Shown one piece after another: positions 1 through 5,677 of a stretch of DNA of 8,154 nt. Source of the stretch: Cyclobacteriaceae bacterium. Its GTDB lineage: Bacteria > Bacteroidota > Bacteroidia > Cytophagales > Cyclobacteriaceae. The position numbers and the translations under genes are program-made. The stretch is taken from the NCBI GenBank assembly GCA_028279155.1, contig JANQST010000375.1, positions 1 through 8,154 of the forward strand. The letters run 5' to 3'. Numbering within the stretch: position 1 is the stretch's first letter; each line of letters begins with the position of its first letter. The notes under the pieces are model-generated. The model had not been told where the DNA came from. It searched no databases and worked only from the letters and a program-made list of their open reading frames with translations.

Positions 1-811
1 AAGGGCGTTGAGCGATCAATTTACCATTGGCTCCCAACTTGCCAGCCACAGAATGGATTTTGGTTGTTTCCAAAGCCTCATGAAGTGATAGCGGTGGTAA
101 AATCGAAGGAAGACGTTTCGCCAACATGGTTTTACCAGCTCCCGGAGGACCAATCATAATCACATTGTGGCCACCAGCCGCTGCAATTTCCATTGCTCTT
201 TTGATGTTTTCTTGACCTTGTACGTCTGCAAAGTCAGAAGCATAGTTGTCCATATCATGAAAAAAGACATCCCGGGTGTCGTACTTCATTGGTTGGATAA
301 CCTCAGTTCCTTCCAGGTGACAAATGGCTTGATCCATGTTCTCAACTCCAATGACATCCAGATCGTCAACAATCGCTGCCTCCGAAGCATTTTCTTTTGG
401 TAGGATGAATCCTTTAAATCCACTCCTTCTTGCTTCGATGGCAATAGGCAAGACTCCCTTTATGGGTCGAAGGCCACCATCGAGTGCCAACTCTCCCATG
501 ATCACATATTTATCCAGTTCTTCAGCAGCCAATTGTTCAGAGGCCTGTAAAATTCCTAAGGCAATTGGCAAATCATATGCCGAGCCTTCTTTCTTCACAT
601 CAGCAGGAGCCAGATTGACTACCACCTTTTGTCGTGGCATTTTATATCCATGATTTTTGATGGCAGATTCCACCCGTTGTTCGCTCTCTTTAACCGCAGA
701 ATCCGGCAGACCAACCATAAAGAATTTGGTCCCCTGACCAATGTTTACCTCAATTGTAATAGTCGAGGCCTCAACGCCATAAACAGCGCTCCCATACGTT
801 TTTGCAAGCAT
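1..811 (-). CDS. yifB: YifB/ComM family Mg-chelatase-like AAA+ ATPase, N-terminal part (3' end beyond the window)
   Basis: My translation of the minus strand from the ATG at 811-809 stays open for 270 codons to the window edge. It begins MLAKTYGSAVYGVEA, the hallmark start of this family, followed by the ChlI-like domain (roughly residues 20-145, with the VGLPDSAVKESEQR and NLAPADVKKEGSAYDLP segments). After a linker comes the Mg-chelatase AAA+ domain, with a perfect Walker A, GPPGAGKT, at residues 221-228. Complete family members are about 510 residues, so roughly the C-terminal half (Walker B, sensor regions) is missing from view. ComM of gamma-proteobacteria is a hexameric helicase that promotes branch migration in natural transformation; the role in Bacteroidota is less clear. 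The start codon overlaps the gmhA stop by one base (TAATG), which suggests translational coupling. Family assignment is secure; a DNA-recombination role is by homology. Confidence 0.95.
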   Translation of the reverse strand, partial: MLAKTYGSAVYGVEASTITIEVNIGQGTKFFMVGLPDSAVKESEQRVESAIKNHGYKMPRQKVVVNLAPADVKKEGSAYDLPIALGILQASEQLAAEELDKYVIMGELALDGGLRPIKGVLPIAIEARRSGFKGFILPKENASEAAIVDDLDVIGVENMDQAICHLEGTEVIQPMKYDTRDVFFHDMDNYASDFADVQGQENIKRAMEIAAAGGHNVIMIGPPGAGKTMLAKRLPSILPPLSLHEALETTKIHSVAGKLGANGKLIAQRP

Positions 812-1386
812 TATTTGATTGTCAATTCTTCTATTAACAGTATTAATATGTGGATGACTTTAATGTGGATCTCTTGTATGCGATCCGCGTATCCGTGGTG
901 GGGGACACGAATTTCTATATCCGAAATAATAGCTAGTTGACCTCCGTCCTTACCAGTAAGGCCAACAGTTTTCATTCCGAGTTTTTTTGCTTCATGAAAA
1001 GCTTTGATAACATTCTCTGAGTTCCCACTTGTGCTAATTCCCAATAGCACATCTCCAGTCTTCCCCAATCCTTCAATGTATCGGGAAAAAACCTGGTCAT
1101 AGCCAAAATCATTGGAAACACATGATAAATGTGCCGGGTCAGAGATTGCAATGGCCGGAAGTGGCTTTCTGTTCTCCCGGTAGCGGGCTGTTAATTCTTC
1201 TGCAAAATGCATAGCGTCACATAGTGAGCCTCCATTGCCGCATGAAAATATCTTGCCACCATCATTGATTGATTTTGCCATGATAGAAGCAGCCGCATTA
1301 ATTTTTTCGTGAGTATCTGTGTCCTGAAGAAAAGTTGATAAAACTTCCTGGGCTTCATTCAATTCTTTGATGATCCTTTCTGTCAT
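811..1386 (-). CDS. gmhA: D-sedoheptulose-7-phosphate isomerase (phosphoheptose isomerase)
   Basis: This 191-residue cytoplasmic SIS-domain protein should convert sedoheptulose 7-phosphate to D-glycero-D-manno-heptose 7-phosphate, the first step toward ADP- or GDP-activated heptose for LPS or other surface glycans. From memory it matches E. coli GmhA (192 aa) closely over its whole length, including SCGNGGS (48-54), CDAMHFAEELTARYRENR (56-73), GISTSGNSENVIKA (116-129) and YADRIQEIHIKVIHIL (166-181). H60, E64, Q171 and H179 correspond to the metal-binding and catalytic H61, E65, Q172 and H180 of the E. coli enzyme, so it looks fully active. One visible difference is Leu55 in the GGS-x-CDAMHF motif, where E. 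coli has His. The gene lies 12 bases after the acidic membrane-protein gene and shares one base with yifB, so it is very likely in an operon. Later heptose-pathway genes (hldE/gmhB) are not in the window. Confidence 0.95.
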   Translation of the reverse strand: MTERIIKELNEAQEVLSTFLQDTDTHEKINAAASIMAKSINDGGKIFSCGNGGSLCDAMHFAEELTARYRENRKPLPAIAISDPAHLSCVSNDFGYDQVFSRYIEGLGKTGDVLLGISTSGNSENVIKAFHEAKKLGMKTVGLTGKDGGQLAIISDIEIRVPHHGYADRIQEIHIKVIHILILLIEELTIK

Positions 1387-1398
1387 ATACAGAAGGGG

Positions 1399-1764
1399 TT
1401 AATCATCGTCTTCATCATTCTCATCTTCCACTTCAATTTCTACTTCTTCATCTTCTCCCTCATCATCCTCTTCTTGAGATTGATCGTAAAGCTTTGCTTT
1501 CAGTTTAACAATCTCATGCTCCATGTCTTCGATACCTTCCTTGATTCGATAGACATTAAATCGTTCAAGAATAAATTCAGTTATCATGATGATCGATAAT
1601 ACCAAAAAGGCAATCATCACATAGCGAGGAAATTCGATGTATTGAGATAGTTTAATCTTGGATAAATACTCGTTTGTATTCACCAATACGTCAATTGAGA
1701 AGTAGAGAATGAACAGCGCTATGAGGACATAGCTAATATGGAAAATCAGTTTAAATCTTTTCAT
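1399..1764 (-). CDS. Small two-helix membrane protein with a highly acidic C-terminal tail, function unknown
   Basis: I do not recognise this family. From the ATG at 1764-1762 the protein has 121 residues. It shows a basic N-terminus (MKRFK), a hydrophobic helix at about 7-28, a polar stretch, a second helix at about 48-65, a charged helical segment at about 73-94 that may form a coiled coil, and a tail at 98-121 in which 19 of 24 residues are Asp or Glu. The positive-inside rule favours both ends in the cytoplasm, with the tail available for binding a basic partner or metal ions; this is inference. An upstream in-frame ATG at 1800 would add 12 residues (133 aa). I prefer the inner start because it gives a normal positively charged lead into helix 1. 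The gene sits 117 bases after the outer-membrane barrel gene and 12 bases before gmhA on the same strand, so an envelope-related role is possible. The tail is low complexity at DNA level. Confidence 0.8.
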   Translation of the reverse strand: MKRFKLIFHISYVLIALFILYFSIDVLVNTNEYLSKIKLSQYIEFPRYVMIAFLVLSIIMITEFILERFNVYRIKEGIEDMEHEIVKLKAKLYDQSQEEDDEGEDEEVEIEVEDENDEDDD

Positions 1765-1881
1765 TTTGGTTTCGCCGGTCGGGAAAGTTAGGAAAATCAT
1801 TTGGAAAGTTCCGATTCAGTATAAGATTGATTGCTTTTCTGCAAAGTTTTTAGACGGAAGTCCGTATTTCCGACACATAAA

Positions 1882-3525
1882 CTAGAAAAGATATCGTCGA
1901 GCAGGAATATTCCACCGAAACGAAAGCCCGAAAATGGCTGCAGAAGTATCAGTCCGTCCTTCATTATCTTTTTCGCTTCTGATTGTGGTTTCCAGGTCAA
2001 TGAAGAGATTATGCTTCCACATGTAGGATGCGCGAACAAATGCCATGGTTAAATCCGTTTCATTTCCTTGCAAGTGATCATTCCCAAATTCTAGTGACCC
2101 ACCATTTCCATCAGGTCGACGAATGGTATAGTCTTTTAGAATATCCCGTCCAAAATTTACACCCCCAATGTCATTTCCGTATTTAGCCAATAATAGGATT
2201 CCTTCAAAATTCCATCTTTCTGATAGTTGGAAGGTTGCTCTTCCTAGATATTCAGTGAAATTAGCTCCAAGAGGATGAGCCAATGCCAGGTTGTAGTGAC
2301 TGTAATTAGTGTATCCATCGTCATGCGCATAGGTGTATGGCCTTGCCTTATTCACTTCCGCCTGGATCATCAAGTTTTCTACTGCAAATGCATCAATGTA
2401 TTTAATTCCCAGTTGCATTCCTTGCTTATTTCTCCATGAACCGGTCCCTGAAAAAGCTTCACCAATCAAAAGTTCATCTATCACCAACTGACCATACAAT
2501 GACCATCTATTTCTAATATTCCATTTGAAGTCTATACCAACAATGGCATTATCCTCGCTTCCGTTTTGTTGTTCAATAGCACGATAGAAAATAATTGGGT
2601 TCATGTATTCCAGTTTCAGTCCCCCTGTGGAATCTCCATACATGACCGATTCAAAGAGACCAATGGTTAAGTTGGGACGCAGCTTAACATTTAAATGATG
2701 GAATGCCATGTATTTTTTGGAAAAGCCACGCACACCTAAAATCCCAAATGTTCCTCCCTGAACATCTGCAATCAGTTCAGCGAAGATGTTCGTGTATTCA
2801 AAGATGCTGGTTTTGGTATTTATTCGTAAGTAAGGGTAGTTGTTGGAGTAGTCAGACAATATCATCGATCTCACTCCATTGCCAACAAAGTGCTTTCCAT
2901 AGCCAAGTTGAGCGGAGATACTTTGGGAAACTCCAAAATCGATGTATCCCTGTGCCCGGAAGAAGTCAACACCTGTCCCGCTAAATTGCTTCCAGAAACC
3001 TTCGTATGGAACAACAATTGTGCTGTCCCTAACTGAATTCACATACTGCGGATATCGAGCCTGATTCTCAGTTAAGTAGGTGTAAAAAGCAACCTTATCG
3101 TCAATGGTTCCCCTAATCTCAATACCCCTTGAATTCACAAACAAATTGTCAGACCCAGTTTCATTGGACGTCCCAAAAGAAAACTGAAAAGCCGGGTTTA
3201 CATGCAAATCCAGGTTTTTGTCCTTGTAGTAAAAGAGATCCTCAGGAAACACATACAGCTTTTTCAAAACAGGTTTTGAGGATCGAATCGAATCCTTTGA
3301 GAATTCCTTCAACTCCTTGTTATAATAACCATTCAAATCAGGGCCGAGAAAATCATAAACCCTCTTTCTTGAAAAGGGCTTAACAGTGATGAAAAAGTTA
3401 TTTTCTCGCACTATATCTTCCCGCTCCATAAAAGAATAGATTGAATGACCTATTGGGAAATCCGCAGATTGTGCGATAGCATTCCCACCAACTAATAGGA
3501 CAATAAGAATGAAAGGTATTCTCAT
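1882..3525 (-). CDS. Outer-membrane beta-barrel protein, capsule-assembly Wzi / gliding RemB-like
   Basis: This 547-residue protein has a clear signal peptide (MRIPFILIVLLVGGNAIA, cleavage likely after AIA at 18). A periplasmic-looking N-terminal segment follows (to about residue 105), then a long series of alternating aromatic and polar strands typical of a large outer-membrane barrel. The chain ends in ...FGLSFRWN...RRYLF, with the terminal Phe expected of a BAM recognition signal. Motifs around residues 390-425 (RPYTY, then HPLGANFTEYLGR) resemble the Bacteroidota family annotated as Wzi-like capsule assembly protein or gliding protein RemB; this is recalled family resemblance, not a search. 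Wzi of E. coli anchors group 1 capsule at the cell surface. No glycan-binding residues can be assigned from sequence alone. It is the first gene of the leftward unit, upstream of a membrane protein gene and gmhA. A TATGTTTG box ends four bases before its start codon. The barrel call is strong; the specific role is uncertain. Confidence 0.8.
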   Translation of the reverse strand: MRIPFILIVLLVGGNAIAQSADFPIGHSIYSFMEREDIVRENNFFITVKPFSRKRVYDFLGPDLNGYYNKELKEFSKDSIRSSKPVLKKLYVFPEDLFYYKDKNLDLHVNPAFQFSFGTSNETGSDNLFVNSRGIEIRGTIDDKVAFYTYLTENQARYPQYVNSVRDSTIVVPYEGFWKQFSGTGVDFFRAQGYIDFGVSQSISAQLGYGKHFVGNGVRSMILSDYSNNYPYLRINTKTSIFEYTNIFAELIADVQGGTFGILGVRGFSKKYMAFHHLNVKLRPNLTIGLFESVMYGDSTGGLKLEYMNPIIFYRAIEQQNGSEDNAIVGIDFKWNIRNRWSLYGQLVIDELLIGEAFSGTGSWRNKQGMQLGIKYIDAFAVENLMIQAEVNKARPYTYAHDDGYTNYSHYNLALAHPLGANFTEYLGRATFQLSERWNFEGILLLAKYGNDIGGVNFGRDILKDYTIRRPDGNGGSLEFGNDHLQGNETDLTMAFVRASYMWKHNLFIDLETTIRSEKDNEGRTDTSAAIFGLSFRWNIPARRYLF

Positions 3526-3529
3526 GAAC

Positions 3530-3537
3530 CAAACATA
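3530..3537 (-). promoter_or_regulatory. Possible -7 promoter box for the outer-membrane protein gene
   Basis: On the minus strand TATGTTTG matches the Bacteroidota -7 consensus TAnnTTTG exactly and ends four bases before the ATG at 3525. Transcription from it would begin at or within a few bases of the start codon, giving a leaderless or nearly leaderless mRNA. I find no TTTG or TTG at the expected -33 distance (about 19-21 bases upstream), so this is tentative. Confidence 0.35.
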
Positions 3538-3561
3538 TCTGATTTTGATTGAATCTTATGG

Positions 3562-3592
3562 TTTGATCATGACAAAATAATAGCTATCTTTG
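3562..3592 (+). promoter_or_regulatory. Bacteroidota-type sigma-ABfr promoter of rpmE2
   Basis: TTTG at 3562-3565 (the -33 element) and TATCTTTG at 3585-3592 (a -7 element, exact fit to TAnnTTTG) are separated by 19 bases, the spacing of the primary-sigma promoter described in Bacteroides and Flavobacterium. A start site near 3597-3600 would give a leader of about 22-25 bases. That leader ends with AGGA at 3611-3614, seven bases before the rpmE2 ATG, a plausible Shine-Dalgarno-like sequence and one of the few in the window. Confidence 0.75.
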
Positions 3593-3621
3593 CCATCCTT
3601 TTTGAAAAACAGGACTAGAAA

Positions 3622-3864
3622 ATGAAAAAAGACATACATCCGGAGTACAAAGAAGTCGTTTTTCTTGACACCTCAAGTGATTTCAAATTCTTGACGAAAT
3701 CAACGATGACTTCTAAGGAAACCATCAAATGGGAAGATGGTAACGAATATCCGCTTGTTAAAGTGGAGGTTAGCTCTGCTTCCCACCCATTCTACACTGG
3801 CAAGAAGCTTTTCGTAGATACTGCTGGACGAGTAGAGAAATTCAACAAGAAATACAAAAAGTAA
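3622..3864 (+). CDS. rpmE2: Ribosomal protein bL31, type B (zinc-free form)
   Basis: The 80-residue product is a component of the large ribosomal subunit that helps bridge the two subunits. It begins MKKDIHPEYKEVVF and contains DTSSDFKFLTKST, SSASHPFYTGKKLFVDTAGRVEKF and a lysine-rich end, the pattern of L31 type B. It contains no cysteine, so it is the C-minus form lacking the CxxC zinc site of type A L31; such forms do not need zinc. The length is normal for type B (about 80-90). It has its own promoter upstream and an intrinsic terminator 20 bases after its stop, so it is probably mainly monocistronic. In many bacteria type B L31 is a zinc-limitation paralogue under Zur control, but in Bacteroidota it is commonly the only L31. 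I see no obvious Zur operator. Confidence 0.97.
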   Translation: MKKDIHPEYKEVVFLDTSSDFKFLTKSTMTSKETIKWEDGNEYPLVKVEVSSASHPFYTGKKLFVDTAGRVEKFNKKYKK

Positions 3865-3884
3865 GATCTACACAGATTTTATGG

Positions 3885-3918
3885 AAAGTCTTTGGGTGTA
3901 AACTCAAAGACTTTTTTT
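3885..3918 (+). terminator. Intrinsic terminator after rpmE2
   Basis: AAAGTCTTTG at 3885-3894 pairs perfectly with CAAAGACTTT at 3905-3914. The stem extends inward by one G-U and one G-C pair, giving 12 pairs closing a six-base loop (3897-3902). The 3' arm runs straight into a seven-T tract (3912-3918). On the opposite strand there is no matching U-run, so it works only for rightward transcription. It separates rpmE2 from the acetyltransferase gene, whose start lies 20 bases downstream. Confidence 0.9.
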
Positions 3919-3937
3919 ATGTCAAAACTCACTTCAA

Positions 3938-4483
3938 TTGAAGGAATATTTATTCACATCAAAGAGACTAGGATTCAGAAAATGGAATGATTCTGATAAG
4001 ATTCCATTTGGAGAAATGAATCGAAATCCTGAAGTGATGAAATTCATGCCTTCGTTACTAACCCAGCAAGAGTCTGATAGGATGTTCAAAAGAATACAGG
4101 GACATTTTGATACTTTCGGTTTTGGCCTATTTGCAGTTGAGCTTTTGTCAGAAAAAGAATTCGTTGGCTTTGTGGGTTTTCAGCAAACAAGATTTGAGGC
4201 TGACTTTACTCCTTGCTTTGAAATTGGTTGGAGACTAACCTCCAAAGTATGGGGAAATGGACTTGCGACAGAAGCTGGATTGAGATGTCTGGCATATGGA
4301 TTCGAAAAATTGGAGCTAGTAAAGATCTGTTCATTCACGGCGCTTGAGAATAAAAGAGCACAGAGGGTAATAGAGAAGGTCGGACTCAGGAAAATTGGAG
4401 AATTCGATCACCCTAAATTAGAAGAGGGCAACTGGCTAAGAAAACATGTCCTCTACAACATTGAGCGCCCAACTTTTAATTAA
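3938..4483 (+). CDS. GNAT family N-acetyltransferase, RimJ/RimL type
   Basis: This 181-residue cytoplasmic protein has the Acetyltransf_3 layout: an N-terminal strand with FTSKRLGFRKW (6-16), a central EIGWRL strand (95-100), the acetyl-CoA pyrophosphate loop KVWGNGLATEA (103-113) and the C-terminal ENKRAQRVIEKVGLRKIGEF motif (137-156). It should transfer acetyl from acetyl-CoA to an amine. The acceptor (ribosomal protein N-terminus, another protein or a small molecule) cannot be told from sequence. The start is a TTG at 3938: no in-frame ATG lies between the upstream stop at 3899 and this codon, and the first in-frame ATG (residue 27) would delete the conserved first strand. It ends nine bases before the GlmU-family gene, so the two are probably co-transcribed. 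No clear promoter is visible between the rpmE2 terminator and this gene. Confidence 0.9.
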   Translation: MKEYLFTSKRLGFRKWNDSDKIPFGEMNRNPEVMKFMPSLLTQQESDRMFKRIQGHFDTFGFGLFAVELLSEKEFVGFVGFQQTRFEADFTPCFEIGWRLTSKVWGNGLATEAGLRCLAYGFEKLELVKICSFTALENKRAQRVIEKVGLRKIGEFDHPKLEEGNWLRKHVLYNIERPTFN

Positions 4484-4492
4484 GTTTGATCC

Positions 4493-5674
4493 ATGCAAGT
4501 GACTTTCATAGATCAAAAGGAATCATGGTATAAAATGTTGCCACTTACCTACACCAGACCCGTATCTGAAGTGCGTGTAGGGATTCTGAAGATTCGTGAA
4601 AAATGGGAGAAACGGTTGGAGGTTGAAAGTTCCCATTTCATCTCTAAGGATTATCTGGAAAGTCAATTCCAAAAGCCTGCAAGCAAAACTCTATTCATTA
4701 GAGGAGGTCTACTTCCCACAACGGAGTTAGTGAACACGGTTAAAAACTTAACGGACAATCAAGTTTTGGTTCACGATGAAATGCTCCTTGTTGGGTTTTT
4801 CTCCCCGGAAGACGATTTCGAGGTAGGATCACGTGAATCCATAAAGGTGAGCGATGCTCAATTGGTCGAATACCCGTGGGACATTTTTAAGCTCAACAGC
4901 CAGGAAATAAAACAAGATTTTGAATTGCTCACAAATGGACAAGAATCACAACCATTATCAGATCCGAATACTCAGGTGTATGGCGATCAGTTATTCATCG
5001 AAGAAGGTGCGGTTATAAAATCTGCTGTCCTTAATTCAGAAAACGGACCAATTTATATTGGAAAAAATGCTGAAGTGCAGGAAGGGTCTCTTATTCGAGG
5101 TTCGTTTGCGCTATGTGACCATTCCATCGTGAATATGGGTGCCAAAATAAAGGGTGATTCAACCATTGGGCCTCATTCGAAGGTTGGTGGAGAAGTTTCT
5201 AACTCCGTAATTCAAGGTTATTCCAACAAAGCTCATGATGGATTCCTTGGCAACTCGGTTATCGGTGAGTGGTGCAACCTTGGAGCTGACACGAATAATT
5301 CCAATATGAAAAACAACTACGCGAACGTGAAAATGTGGGATTTCGACAGCAGTCGATTCAAGGACACAGGGTTGCAATTTTGCGGATTGATAATGGGAGA
5401 TCATTCCAAATGCGGGATTAATACTATGTTCAATACCGGAACGACTATTGGTGTATCAGCCAACATCTTTGGTGATGGTTTCCCAAGGAATTTCATCCCT
5501 TCTTTTGCATGGGGCGGAGCTTCGGGCTTTTCCACATACCCTACAAAAAGAGTTTTTGAAACTGCGAAACTCGTTTTGTCAAGGAGAGGCGAGGAATTAA
5601 CCGAAAAAGATGAAGCGATTATGAACGCAATCTTTGAGTTTACGTCAGAGTTTAGAGTTTGGGAGAAAAAATAA
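4493..5674 (+). CDS. GlmU-family protein (alternative Bacteroidota form; putative sugar nucleotidyltransferase/acetyltransferase)
   Basis: The 393-residue protein has an N-terminal domain (about 1-155) beginning MQVTFIDQKESWYKMLPLTYTRP and a C-terminal left-handed beta-helix of hexapeptide repeats (about 161-330), followed by a helical end. It matches the shorter Bacteroidota GlmU-like family, thought to supply UDP-GlcNAc by acetylating glucosamine-1-phosphate and uridylylating the product. In the helix, NKAHDGFLGNSVIGEWCNLGADT (245-267, written here in parts NKAH and NLGADT) parallels the E. coli GlmU acetyl-transfer region, with H248 as candidate for the catalytic His. The N-terminal domain lacks the GxGTRM nucleotide loop of ordinary pyrophosphorylases, which appears to be usual for this family. 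It lies nine bases after the GNAT gene and three bases before holB. Family assignment is good; whether both activities are present is not established. Confidence 0.85.
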   Translation: MQVTFIDQKESWYKMLPLTYTRPVSEVRVGILKIREKWEKRLEVESSHFISKDYLESQFQKPASKTLFIRGGLLPTTELVNTVKNLTDNQVLVHDEMLLVGFFSPEDDFEVGSRESIKVSDAQLVEYPWDIFKLNSQEIKQDFELLTNGQESQPLSDPNTQVYGDQLFIEEGAVIKSAVLNSENGPIYIGKNAEVQEGSLIRGSFALCDHSIVNMGAKIKGDSTIGPHSKVGGEVSNSVIQGYSNKAHDGFLGNSVIGEWCNLGADTNNSNMKNNYANVKMWDFDSSRFKDTGLQFCGLIMGDHSKCGINTMFNTGTTIGVSANIFGDGFPRNFIPSFAWGGASGFSTYPTKRVFETAKLVLSRRGEELTEKDEAIMNAIFEFTSEFRVWEKK

Positions 5675-5677
5675 ACT

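Noticed and set aside
336..653. Plus-strand open frame of 105 codons opposite yifB
   Set aside because: It lies wholly antisense to the clearly conserved yifB frame, has no recognisable domain and is composed of the usual serine-rich shadow sequence.
1402..1475. Low-complexity TC-rich stretch resembling a simple repeat
   Set aside because: It is explained by the Asp/Glu codons of the acidic tail and has no regular repeat unit.
1825..1850. Possible promoter box (AAACTTTG on the minus strand) ahead of the acidic membrane protein gene
   Set aside because: It has one mismatch to TAnnTTTG and no convincing -33 element; it is not distinguishable from chance.
1851..1875. Small inverted repeats (ACGG/CCGT and CGGAA/TTCCG) just after the barrel gene stop
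   Set aside because: The stems are only 4-5 pairs, mutually exclusive and not followed by a T-run on either strand, so they do not support a terminator.
1797..2039. Minus-strand 80-codon frame overlapping the 3' end of the outer-membrane protein gene
   Set aside because: It overlaps the barrel gene in another frame and shows no family features; treated as a shadow.
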